Source of the DNA: Bdellovibrio sp. | GTDB lineage: Bacteria; Bdellovibrionota; Bdellovibrionia; Bdellovibrionales; Bdellovibrionaceae | Length of the DNA: 14,786 nt | Direction: 5' to 3' | Assembly (NCBI GenBank): GCA_003176075.1 | Contig: PSRN01000192.1 | Span: 1-14,786, forward strand | The notes under the pieces: model-generated | What the model was told of the DNA's origin: nothing | Seen by the model: the letters and a program-made list of their open reading frames with translations, nothing else | The model's database searches: none | Made by a program: the position numbers and the translations under genes | Shown here: in pieces, positions 1-6,236 of the stretch | Numbering within the stretch: the first letter of the stretch is position 1 | How the letters are laid out: every line of letters begins with the position of its first letter

Positions 1-634
1 AATCGCACTCGCGCAAGGCGGAACGAAGAAAATTCCGCACTTCCGCGAACTCCGCCCTCTGGGGAAGGCGGTCGGCACCCAGCAGACGATCCAACCCCGC
101 CTTGGCCAAAACCAAGCCATCCACTTCGGGCTGTGAGAGAAGCTTGCGCATTCGCGTCGGGATATTTCCACGCACGGGGTGAAATTGGATGTGGCCGGTC
201 GTGGCCGGCAAATACTGGCGCAGGAATTCCGGCAAGTTGTACATTCTTCGCGGCGACGAGCTAAGAATGTGAAGCGACGAACCCTGGCCCAGCTTTTCGC
301 GAGAGCCTTTTTTAAACAAAAGCAAATCCCGCACATCCTCTCGCTCCACAGTGGCGGCAATTTCGGTGCGCGGGTTGTCCTCCACCGGCAAATCTTTCCA
401 GGAGTGCACCACCAGATCGCAGCGCTGCTCGGAGAGATCGTTCAAGAAGTCCTCGGTAAACACCCCTTTGTCCGGCATCTTCCACAGAGGATCGGTCAGA
501 TTCTTGTCACCCAGCGATTCTTTGAATTGATATTCAATTTCGACGTGGCGGTGTTGCTTTACGATCGCCTCGCCCACCGTATACGCCTGCAATCTCGCAA
601 GATCACTTTGGCGCGCGGCTATTCTTAGCCGCAC
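1..634 (-). CDS. hemC: Hydroxymethylbilane synthase (porphobilinogen deaminase), 3' end cut by window
   Basis: HemC condenses four porphobilinogen units into hydroxymethylbilane in the cytoplasm, a core step of heme synthesis. The reading frame stays open to base 1, giving 211 codons of a family that is usually near 310. Visible family motifs are RIAARQSDLAR (residues 4-14), KGVFTEDF (56-63), VHSWKDLPVE (76-85, with the catalytic-type Asp81), SSSPRR (125-130), RGNIPTR (155-161) and GLVLAKAGLDRL (173-184). The cysteine that carries the dipyrromethane cofactor lies in the missing C-terminal part. I chose the GTG at 634-632 because it places the first motif where HemC proteins begin and is preceded by GGGAGG four bases upstream. 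The start lies inside the end of hemA (10-base overlap), so translational coupling is likely. Several motif positions differ from the E. coli form (W in VHSWKD, EDF after KGVFT), so this is a divergent but recognisable HemC. Confidence 0.9.
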   Translation of the reverse strand, partial: MRLRIAARQSDLARLQAYTVGEAIVKQHRHVEIEYQFKESLGDKNLTDPLWKMPDKGVFTEDFLNDLSEQRCDLVVHSWKDLPVEDNPRTEIAATVEREDVRDLLLFKKGSREKLGQGSSLHILSSSPRRMYNLPEFLRQYLPATTGHIQFHPVRGNIPTRMRKLLSQPEVDGLVLAKAGLDRLLGADRLPQRAEFAEVRNFLRSALRECD

Positions 635-1491
635 AGATCCTCCCAGCAGTGGGGTCGATGAAAAGCGGCCTCGAGATATTCGGCCACCCTTCCAGCAATC
701 ATCTGCCGGCATGCCGGCAGAAGCTTCTTCTGTTCCAATTTGAGGACTTCAATTTCCGCCATCAAGCTCCGCAACGAATTCACCTTGGGGTGTTGCAATT
801 GCGATTCGCCGCGCAAGTCATAGATTCGCTCGGTCGCTTCATTTTGAGCAAGCGCGGCCACCTGAGCGTCACTTAAGGGCGCCACGATGATGTGAACACC
901 CACAGGGTTTGTGGGAACAGACTCGGGCATGCGCTGAACAGCAAACTCTCCGGCCAGCGATTTCACCTTTTCAGGATCACGCACCAGAATGGTCACTCTT
1001 TTGGATTTCAACCATCGGCCAATTTCCTGCCCCAACTGACCGTAACCCCACAGTTGAACCCGTGATTGGTCCTTTAATTTTCGTCGCAACATTTGACCGT
1101 ATGAAAAAGTCCCGGCGGCCCGCAGATAAGTGCTGCGAACTTCCTTGACGACGCGAAAAACCATTTGCGCCAACCCCGGTGTCCTTTTCAGGACATGAGA
1201 CTCGGGGAGCGAATCAAAAAATACTTTAAATTGGCCGAAAACTTCCGTCTCGCCAAAAATGGGCGAATGCAGGCCACACAAAATCTCCAACAAGAAACGC
1301 AATGCCGCCCCATCGCGAAAAATCTGGTCCTCGGGGGTGACGGCTGACATCTCGGCCGAAGTCTCGGCGGTCGGGACCCCGTACTCGGGCGGGAGAAATG
1401 CGATCTGACGAAGGCAGGTTTTCCAGACCGGGGTCTGCAATTGAGAAAAATCCTGCTTGGACTTTCGGTGAATCAAAACTAAATCTACCAT
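625..1491 (-). CDS. hemA: Glutamyl-tRNA reductase, short divergent form
   Basis: HemA reduces glutamyl-tRNA to glutamate-1-semialdehyde with NADPH, the first committed step of the C5 heme pathway. The protein has 288 residues, much shorter than the usual 400 or more. Visible features are KTCLRQIAF (residues 24-32), matching the family's TCNRxE segment with the nucleophilic cysteine kept at Cys26; CGLHSPIFGETEVFGQFK, matching the GL-S--GE-QI-GQVK signature; and WGYGQLGQEIGRWL, an NADPH-binding glycine loop. The N-terminus is shortened, and the C-terminal dimerisation region is reduced to a short helical stretch. The histidine expected seven residues before the GL pair appears to be Phe. ATG at 1491 is the only reasonable start in this frame (a stop lies 13 codons upstream), but it has no clear Shine-Dalgarno. 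It is followed by hemC in an overlapping arrangement and diverges from hemB. Function is assigned from motifs and context. Confidence 0.86.
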   Translation of the reverse strand: MVDLVLIHRKSKQDFSQLQTPVWKTCLRQIAFLPPEYGVPTAETSAEMSAVTPEDQIFRDGAALRFLLEILCGLHSPIFGETEVFGQFKVFFDSLPESHVLKRTPGLAQMVFRVVKEVRSTYLRAAGTFSYGQMLRRKLKDQSRVQLWGYGQLGQEIGRWLKSKRVTILVRDPEKVKSLAGEFAVQRMPESVPTNPVGVHIIVAPLSDAQVAALAQNEATERIYDLRGESQLQHPKVNSLRSLMAEIEVLKLEQKKLLPACRQMIAGRVAEYLEAAFHRPHCWEDLCG

Positions 1492-1616
1492 GTAGGATAA
1501 GCATAGCGAACTCCAACCCTGGATGTGTCATCCAAATGTCATCCGATCTGCAAGAAAAGACTGGGAATTTGGGTAAGAATTGAGCACATCCGCTTCGCCT
1601 ATAAGTTAGGAGCAAC

Positions 1617-2609
1617 ATGACTTTCAACCCCCGCCAGCTCGCCCGCCGTCCCAGAAGGAACCGCCGCTCGGTGTCTCTTCGTGAGATGGTGGCTGAAACA
1701 GATTTGCGATGCTCGAATTTGGTGTGGCCACTTTTTATTCTTCCCACCGAATCGGGTCGCCAGGAGATCGCCACCCTGCCGGGCCAATCTCGTTGGGGGT
1801 GGAGGGACGCGATCGAGGAAATGAAGCTGGCGTTTGACCTTGGAATCCCGGGATTTGCTCTGTTTCCAGTTATACCAGAAGACGAAAAGGACCCAGTCGC
1901 CTCGCAGGCCACCAACGCCAAGCACCCCTATTTGAGAATCTTGCGTGAAATGCGACGGGCGTTGCCCGGGGCCGTGTTGGTCACCGACATCGCTCTTGAT
2001 CCTTTCTCATCCGAGGGCCACGACGGTCTGGTCAAGGACGGACGGATTCTTAATGATGAAACCCTGGAGGTCCTCGCCCGCATGGCCCTCCTGCATGCGG
2101 AAACTGGAATTGATATGGTCGCCCCTTCCGACATGATGGATGGGAGGGTTGCGGCCATCCGCCAGACCCTCGACCAGGCTGGTTTCATGGAAACTGGGAT
2201 CCTCGCCTACGCGGCGAAGTACGCCTCGAGCTTTTATGGACCCTTTCGCGACGCTTTGGGATCCGCCCCTCGTTTTGGCGACAAGAAGACTTATCAAATG
2301 GATTTTCGCAATGGCCGTGAGGCGGGCCTCGAGGCCCGACTGGACGTGGAGGAAGGTGCCGACATCGTCATGGTCAAGCCCGGGCTTCCTTACCTCGATA
2401 TTGTCGCGCGACTAAAGGCGGCGGTTCAGGTGCCCGTGGCGGTCTACAACGTGAGCGGCGAATATGCCATGATCAAATTGGCGGCCAAGGCCGGGGCGCT
2501 CAACGAAAAAAATGCGGTCATGGAAACACTCACCGCTTTTCGGCGCGCCGGAGCTGATATTATTTTTACCTATCACGCCCTGGACGCGGCCAACTGGCTG
2601 AAGAACTGA
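1617..2609 (+). CDS. hemB: 5-aminolevulinate dehydratase (porphobilinogen synthase), non-zinc class
   Basis: HemB joins two 5-aminolevulinate molecules to give porphobilinogen, the substrate of the adjacent HemC. The 330 residues match the usual family length. The two Schiff-base lysines are in AYAAKYASSFYGPFRDAL (Lys201) and VMVKPGLPYLD (Lys254). The metal-site segment reads DIALDPFSSEGHDG (residues 124-137): the three zinc-ligand cysteines of the E. coli/human type are replaced by the ALDP form known from Pseudomonas, so the enzyme should be independent of catalytic zinc and probably uses magnesium. The Arg-rich N-terminus (RRPRRNRR) also fits that class. The start ATG is preceded by AGGAG (1608-1612) four bases away. 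The gene diverges from hemA across 125 bp. I saw no convincing promoter pair in that gap: a TATAAG at 1600-1605 is too close to the start codon. Confidence 0.96.
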   Translation: MTFNPRQLARRPRRNRRSVSLREMVAETDLRCSNLVWPLFILPTESGRQEIATLPGQSRWGWRDAIEEMKLAFDLGIPGFALFPVIPEDEKDPVASQATNAKHPYLRILREMRRALPGAVLVTDIALDPFSSEGHDGLVKDGRILNDETLEVLARMALLHAETGIDMVAPSDMMDGRVAAIRQTLDQAGFMETGILAYAAKYASSFYGPFRDALGSAPRFGDKKTYQMDFRNGREAGLEARLDVEEGADIVMVKPGLPYLDIVARLKAAVQVPVAVYNVSGEYAMIKLAAKAGALNEKNAVMETLTAFRRAGADIIFTYHALDAANWLKN

Positions 2610-2668
2610 GCTGAGCTGAACTTAGGGTCGCTAAGGAATTTGCAGGAGCGGAGGGGGCGGGGGGCAGC

Positions 2669-3631
2669 ATGATGGAGCGATCGACGCAATGGATGATTGC
2701 AGGTGGAATCCTACTGGGGGCGCTGAGCACCTACTTCGTCATGGACAGGCAAAGTCTCCGCAAGGAAATTGAAAACTTGAAACGGGAGAACGCTTCACTG
2801 CAGAGCCAAGCCGCCAGTTTTCGGAACCAATCAGAACAGCTGCGGAAAAATCTAACTATTGAAACCGCGCGCGAACAATCATTGGAAGCCACTGTGGAAC
2901 AAGAACAAAAACGTGAGCTGAGCGAGCTGGAGGCTTTGCGGGCGCGACTGAGGGAGGAACAAAGGCGCTTGGAACAGATTCGCAAGAACATGGAGGATTT
3001 CAGGGCCAAGAACCCTCCCGATTCGCGCGATATCGCTGACCAAATGCGAGTGGCCCAGGAAAACATCCGCAATTACGAAAGTCAGCTGAATGAACTGAAG
3101 GCCGGCGAACAGGAGTCCAAATCAAAGAGCGAACAGGACTTGATTTATCAAAACAGCCGGTCTCGTGACGACTTGACCGCGATGGAATTGAAAATAAACG
3201 CCCAAAACGCGCTTGTACAGAGTGCAAGATCACAAATGAACTACTGGAAAACACGCAACCGCGACCCGCAACAGAACATTGAGTTGACGCGAGCCCAATC
3301 CGAGCTCAGCACCCAACAGGCGAAACTCAATCAGATGACTGCTGATCGCGATGTGCTCAAAAGACAAAACCAGTCCGCCACGGACGCCATGAAAAACCAA
3401 AACAAGTTGAATACTTCCCAAATGAAGGAGCAGCAAGGTGTGATCAAGTCGCAGCTGGATTCAGCGCGCGCCGAACTGAAGACCCTGCAAGGCAAAATGG
3501 ACGCCTCCCGAAAGGATGAAGGTCAGTACAAAGCACGCTGGCTTGATCTGGAAAATAGTTACAATCAGCAGGCGACAAAAGTGCGCCAAATTGAAGCCGC
3601 GATCAGCGCCCTGCAGAACAAAGGAAAGTGA
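2669..3631 (+). CDS. Membrane-anchored coiled-coil protein of unknown function
   Basis: The 320-residue product starts with a short N-tail, one hydrophobic segment (about residues 7-25) that may be a membrane anchor or uncleaved signal, and then an almost uninterrupted helical region (about 27-316) rich in E, K, R, Q and N with heptad-like spacing. It has no cysteines and no enzymatic motif. It starts at ATG 2669 (a second ATG follows directly) after a G-rich leader (2642-2664) that can serve as ribosome-binding site. It lies 59 bp after hemB on the same strand, so co-transcription is possible, though nothing links it to heme synthesis. A structural or envelope-scaffold role is a guess. Coiled coils attract false homology, so I give no family name. 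Confidence 0.8.
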   Translation: MMERSTQWMIAGGILLGALSTYFVMDRQSLRKEIENLKRENASLQSQAASFRNQSEQLRKNLTIETAREQSLEATVEQEQKRELSELEALRARLREEQRRLEQIRKNMEDFRAKNPPDSRDIADQMRVAQENIRNYESQLNELKAGEQESKSKSEQDLIYQNSRSRDDLTAMELKINAQNALVQSARSQMNYWKTRNRDPQQNIELTRAQSELSTQQAKLNQMTADRDVLKRQNQSATDAMKNQNKLNTSQMKEQQGVIKSQLDSARAELKTLQGKMDASRKDEGQYKARWLDLENSYNQQATKVRQIEAAISALQNKGK

Positions 3632-3653
3632 GCGAAAGTAGGAGGCCACCTCT

Positions 3654-3726
3654 TGAGTCCGTGGACTCACTGTCACGCTGTCGCTTAGATCAAGCAAATC
3701 GCTTGAAGTTCTTGTGAGTTCACGAG
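3654..3726. repeat. Cluster of three short inverted repeats
   Basis: Three dyads lie within 73 bp. The first is TGAGTCC-GT-GGACTCA (3654-3669, perfect 7-bp arms). The second is TCAAGC-AAATC-GCTTGA (3690-3706, perfect 6-bp arms). The third is CTTGTGA-GT-TCACGAG (3711-3726, one mismatch that would be a G-U pair in RNA). None is followed by a T-run, so none is a standard intrinsic terminator by itself. They could be mRNA 3'-end stabilising hairpins or protein-binding dyads. The base pairing is seen directly; the role is unknown. Confidence 0.45.
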
Positions 3727-3815
3727 GGGACTGTGAGTTTCATTTTCAATCAAAAATACACTGCAATGAAGGCTGAATTGTCAATCTCGGCAAGATTGGT
3801 GGAGAAGGAGGGAAC

Positions 3816-3882
3816 AAGGATGTACTCGATATTGCGTGCGGCAGATTTTTGTCACCTCTAAGCAATCACTCATCCTTTTTTT
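3816..3882 (+). terminator. Candidate terminator: long-range stem and T7 run
   Basis: AAGGATG (3816-3822) pairs with CATCCTT (3871-3877), which merges into seven T (3876-3882). Inside the loop, ATTGC can pair with GCAAT and GTG with CAC, giving an imperfect long hairpin. The T-run on the plus strand would end transcripts from the coiled-coil gene before the TATAAT promoter. The stem is AT-rich and interrupted, so the call is weak. Confidence 0.27.
3820..3861 (+). CDS. Possible 13-residue leader peptide
   Basis: The frame reads MYSILRAADFCHL then TAA. AAGGAGG lies at 3805-3811, eight bases before the ATG, which is better ribosome-binding spacing than several real genes here have. The ATG lies inside the left arm of the inverted repeat whose right arm runs into the T-run at 3876-3882. 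That resembles a leader-peptide/attenuator layout, but the peptide has no run of a regulatory amino acid and the loop is long. A chance frame is quite possible. Confidence 0.15.
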   Translation: MYSILRAADFCHL

Positions 3883-3901
3883 ACACTTGGTCAAGGTAAG
3901 G

Positions 3902-3930
3902 TGGTGATTTTTCCGCGGGCACATTATAAT
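3902..3930 (+). promoter_or_regulatory. Candidate sigma-70-type promoter of the secreted-protein gene
   Basis: A perfect TATAAT is at 3925-3930, 44 bases before the TTG start at 3975. The best -35 with a 17-base spacer is TGGTGA (3902-3907), a poor match to TTGACA. The expected start point near 3937 would leave a leader of about 38 bases that contains the strong Shine-Dalgarno at 3964-3969. Confidence 0.35.
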
Positions 3931-3974
3931 CAATCGGTCTTCGCGCCCCACCAATAAGCCAATAGGAGGTTTCC

Positions 3975-4703
3975 TTGATTTCGACGGACAAAACGAACGG
4001 ACAGGCGCTGAATAGGTTGCGAAAAGTGATACCTTTGCTGACGGTGCTCTTGCTGATGGCGCTCCTGCTCCCGGCCCAGAACCTGTTCGCGCTTCAAGAT
4101 GCCAATGATATTTTGACCGCGGCCGACCTCCCCATGAAACGGCATTTCAGCACGTTTTACAATTCAATAAACAGCATTTCTGACGAGCTCGACGGCCATC
4201 GAGTCAAATTTCAGAATTTGACCTCGCCCTACATCTTTGATTTTTTCAGAGAGAGAAGAAACTACCCCTCTCTCGCCGGTCAGAACGGCGTCGGCGTGGA
4301 GGCGCTACGGAAGCTAATTCAGGACCAGGCGGAAGCGAACGCGGCCAAGGCGCGGACAATTCCGAACGAGTCTATGGTTACTCGCGCGCTGTTTAGCAAC
4401 CAGAAGTTGTTGAGCAACCAGACCTACCGCATTTCCGAATCGTGCGTGCTCGATGTGTATGGCCGGGAACTTATTACTCCGCCTTTTGGATATGTGAGAT
4501 ACCCAAAAATAGATAACGATTATAGCTACATCATCCTGGCCGTTTCCGAGAGGCAGGAAAATGGACAAAATATCCTGGTTCTGACGTTGGAAAACCAGCT
4601 TAACAGCGTCGAGCAAGCCCACATCTATTGCGTCGGGCTCACTAAGCAAAGCAGGTACCGGGAAGTGGAATCCGCTTTGGGAGATAAAGTTGCCGTTTTC
4701 TAA
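3975..4703 (+). CDS. Exported protein of unknown family, TTG start
   Basis: The 242-residue product has a clear signal peptide: a basic n-region (RLRK, residues 14-17), a hydrophobic core at about 18-33, and a likely signal-peptidase I site after NLFA (residue 39). The mature part begins with a helical region, then a probable beta-rich half containing two cysteines (Cys157 and Cys219) that could form a disulfide. I do not recognise the family. The start is TTG because TAGGAGGT (3963-3970) sits four bases upstream and the signal peptide needs these residues; no in-frame ATG lies before the hydrophobic core. It has its own candidate promoter. The next plus-strand gene starts about 400 bp further on, beyond a broken antisense gene, so this one is probably transcribed alone. 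Confidence 0.78.
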   Translation: MISTDKTNGQALNRLRKVIPLLTVLLLMALLLPAQNLFALQDANDILTAADLPMKRHFSTFYNSINSISDELDGHRVKFQNLTSPYIFDFFRERRNYPSLAGQNGVGVEALRKLIQDQAEANAAKARTIPNESMVTRALFSNQKLLSNQTYRISESCVLDVYGRELITPPFGYVRYPKIDNDYSYIILAVSERQENGQNILVLTLENQLNSVEQAHIYCVGLTKQSRYREVESALGDKVAVF

Positions 4704-4728
4704 CAAACTCAACGCCCTGAGGAATGAT

Positions 4729-4777
4729 CGCCAGTAGATCCAAATCAGAATTGACGGTGTTTCATCCTTCACTGGCG
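4729..4777. repeat. 7-bp perfect inverted repeat after the secreted-protein gene
   Basis: CGCCAGT (4729-4735) pairs with ACTGGCG (4771-4777) across a 35-base loop, 26 bases after the stop of the upstream gene. The right arm covers the stop of the antisense remnant. No T-run follows on either strand, so I do not call it an intrinsic terminator. It may be chance. Confidence 0.25.
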
Positions 4778-5131
4778 GAACCAAAAAGATAAGCTTCGTT
4801 CCACCTTCAAATGAGAAGCCAATTTCTCAACAAGCTCTTTAGCGAGTTTCTTGCCATCAACGGCTGGCACAAAATTTGGGCTTAGCCGCCAAGTTCTCCC
4901 CATATATTCGCGCTATTGGGGGAAGGCCTCCAGCAAACTTTTCTCTTCAATGGTGATTGTCCGCCTCATCTCGAGTGCGAGCCAGAGTAGACCCGGAACA
5001 AACCACCAAGATCCGCTCACCATCAACGTTCCGATCGCCAAAATCACGTCCCAATCTTGCATCGGTAGAGAAGCGATGAGGATAAACAAACCTATTGGGA
5101 GGATAACGATGAAGCATTTCTCAGTCGTCAA
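4769..5131 (-). pseudogene. Decayed membrane methyltransferase (isoprenylcysteine methyltransferase/PEMT-like) C-terminal fragment
   Basis: On the minus strand, about 120 codons form one frame interrupted by a single TAG (complement of 4913-4915). Before the stop are two hydrophobic segments and then TIEEKSLLEAFPQ. After it, in the same frame, come REYMGRTWRLSPNF and a 31-residue tail ending at TGA (complement of 4769-4771). EE-x2-LLEAFP-x-YREYM-x2-TWRL-P is the C-terminal signature of small integral-membrane methyltransferases of the ICMT/PEMT group. The amber codon stands where a tyrosine would be expected (TAT or TAC to TAG). The upstream RHPxYxG substrate/cofactor segment is degraded (LPMQDWD), and the N-terminal transmembrane helices are missing, overwritten by the plus-strand gene starting at 5109. 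There is no ribosome-binding site. The call rests on the motif pattern; a sequencing error could explain the stop but not the missing N-terminus. Confidence 0.55.
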
Positions 5132-5933
5132 AAGAATCAGCAGCTTGGTGTTCTGCTTTTCTTTTTCGATATGTGCATTTGGTGAAAAGGACCCACCGAC
5201 AGAAGCGGTCCTTTCATCCTATCATCGGGATTCACTGCAAAGAATACTAGACGAGTCGAGACAGATCATCAATGAGGTCAATGCGCCACGATTAAAGATC
5301 ATCGAGGCACTGAGCGAGCTTTATGGCATTTCAAGTTTACACCATTGCGATTTTTGGAGTGGGCCTCTGAAACTTGACGCCAATGATAAGAGGCCAGTCA
5401 AGGAAATCAAAGAGATGGCTTACCTCAATTTTTCGATTTTGGGAAAATCTCAACCCTTCAAAATTCAGATCGCAACCCGTTTGAGGAAAAACGAAGGAGA
5501 TGGGGCTGATTCAAATTCTCCCCCACAGAGCATTTTTGATCTCAACTATGCGTCCGCGAATTCCGCTTTTGAAAACGAGGTTGTCAATGAAATCACAGGG
5601 ATGTTTAAGAATAATAAAATATCATTCAATCCAGTTACGAATCGGCGGCCTGCAAGCCCAGAAGCTGTTCAGCGCTGGCCAATGACTGAAGAAACTGTCC
5701 AGGCGATGGAAAAAGACACCTGCGCCCGGGTCGCGCTTTTAGCCGCAATGAAAGAAGTGAGGGACCAGTTCAAGGAGAATTGTGAAGAACCTCCCTTGGA
5801 ACTGAAAATTAACTCTCTGACCCCATTGAAAGCATCTCGACTATACAAAGTCGAGTTCGAAGGCGGTCGAACTCTTGAAATCAAGACCGTCAAAGGGAAA
5901 GACAAGAGTGAGAGCTGCGAACCGCAGTTTTGA
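5109..5933 (+). CDS. Exported cysteine-containing protein of unknown family
   Basis: The 274-residue product begins with a signal peptide: basic MKHFSVVKR, then hydrophobic residues 11-23, with probable cleavage after AFG (residue 25). The residues around Cys22 do not make a lipobox (Ile at -1), so a lipoprotein is unlikely. The mature part has four cysteines (80, 205, 225, 270), is helix-rich at the start and has a KVEFEGGRTLEI beta-like end. ATG 5109 is chosen over upstream in-frame codons because GGGAGG (5097-5102) lies six bases before it and the signal peptide starts exactly there. The frame upstream (from 4851) is only the shadow of the antisense remnant. It is followed after 24 bp by another small exported protein, probably in one transcript. 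I do not recognise either. Confidence 0.75.
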   Translation: MKHFSVVKRISSLVFCFSFSICAFGEKDPPTEAVLSSYHRDSLQRILDESRQIINEVNAPRLKIIEALSELYGISSLHHCDFWSGPLKLDANDKRPVKEIKEMAYLNFSILGKSQPFKIQIATRLRKNEGDGADSNSPPQSIFDLNYASANSAFENEVVNEITGMFKNNKISFNPVTNRRPASPEAVQRWPMTEETVQAMEKDTCARVALLAAMKEVRDQFKENCEEPPLELKINSLTPLKASRLYKVEFEGGRTLEIKTVKGKDKSESCEPQF

Positions 5934-5957
5934 TTTATCCATAAATCAGGAGGTCAA

Positions 5958-6212
5958 ATGTTTTCTTCGTTGTTCTTTTTCATGATGATGTTATCAAATT
6001 ATGGATTCAGCGCAAGCGCGGGGATTAGATGCCAAATCGAGGATCTGCTCGACCCACATGCTGTGTACTGGGGTTATGGCGACAGAAAACCTAAAGCAGT
6101 GAAAGAAATGTTCATGGCCTGCCGGCAATACTACGGCGAAGAATACTGCACACAAAATTTTGAAGAAAAGAACTACCACTGCTTTCTGTTAGAGGACATG
6201 TCCCAGATTTAG
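5958..6212 (+). CDS. Small exported four-cysteine protein
   Basis: This 84-residue product has a hydrophobic signal peptide (residues 1-21, likely cleavage after SASA) and a mature part of about 63 residues with cysteines at 25, 55, 64 and 75, enough for two disulfide bonds. It is rich in aromatic and acidic residues (RQYYGEEYCTQNFEEKNYHC). AGGAGG (5948-5953) lies four bases before the ATG. It starts 24 bp after the preceding exported-protein gene, and its stop faces the convergent large minus-strand gene 23 bp away. No family is recognised; a periplasmic or extracellular role is inferred from the signal peptide and cysteine pattern only. Confidence 0.7.
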   Translation: MFSSLFFFMMMLSNYGFSASAGIRCQIEDLLDPHAVYWGYGDRKPKAVKEMFMACRQYYGEEYCTQNFEEKNYHCFLLEDMSQI

Positions 6213-6221
6213 TTGAAATTT

Positions 6222-6236
6222 AAAGGTTGCACCTTT
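6222..6236. terminator. Short hairpin between convergent genes
   Basis: AAAGGT-TGC-ACCTTT forms a 6-bp stem with a 3-base loop between two convergent stop codons. It is followed by T-rich sequence on the plus strand (TTTTATTCTTTCT) and by TTTAAATTTC on the minus strand, so it could end transcription both ways. The stem is short and AT-rich, so this is weak. Confidence 0.3.

Larger units (their letters stand above)
3632..3974. other. Gene-free stretch with inverted repeats, T-run and promoter-like site
   Basis: These 343 bp separate the coiled-coil gene from the secreted-protein gene. They hold, in order, three short inverted repeats (3654-3726), an 8-bp direct repeat TGTGAGTT at 3713-3720 and 3732-3739, a 13-codon reading frame with a strong Shine-Dalgarno (3820-3861), a run of seven T after a long-range inverted repeat (ending 3882), and a perfect TATAAT (3925-3930). 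I see no larger gene on either strand. The arrangement fits the end of one transcript followed by the promoter of the next. Confidence 0.6.

Noticed and set aside
179..628. Plus-strand frame opposite hemC
   Set aside because: The minus strand encodes HemC motifs throughout; the plus frame is an antisense shadow.
1600..1605. TATAAG as the hemB -10 box
   Set aside because: It would leave almost no leader and overlap the ribosome-binding site at 1608-1612; there is no -35 at proper spacing.
1226..1921. Long minus-strand frame across the hemA-hemB gap
   Set aside because: Its sequence is Arg/Ser/Pro-rich without motifs. It overlaps both hemA and hemB in shadow frames, and those two genes have clear family signatures.
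4851..5108. N-terminal extension of the 5109-5933 gene from an ATG at 4851
   Set aside because: It has no ribosome-binding site, the extension reads across the antisense methyltransferase remnant, and it would bury a clear signal peptide that starts at 5109 behind GGGAGG.
5109..5180. Lipoprotein signal in the 274-residue exported protein (Cys22)
   Set aside because: The residue before the cysteine is Ile and the preceding ones do not form a lipobox; an ordinary signal peptidase I site at AFG fits better.
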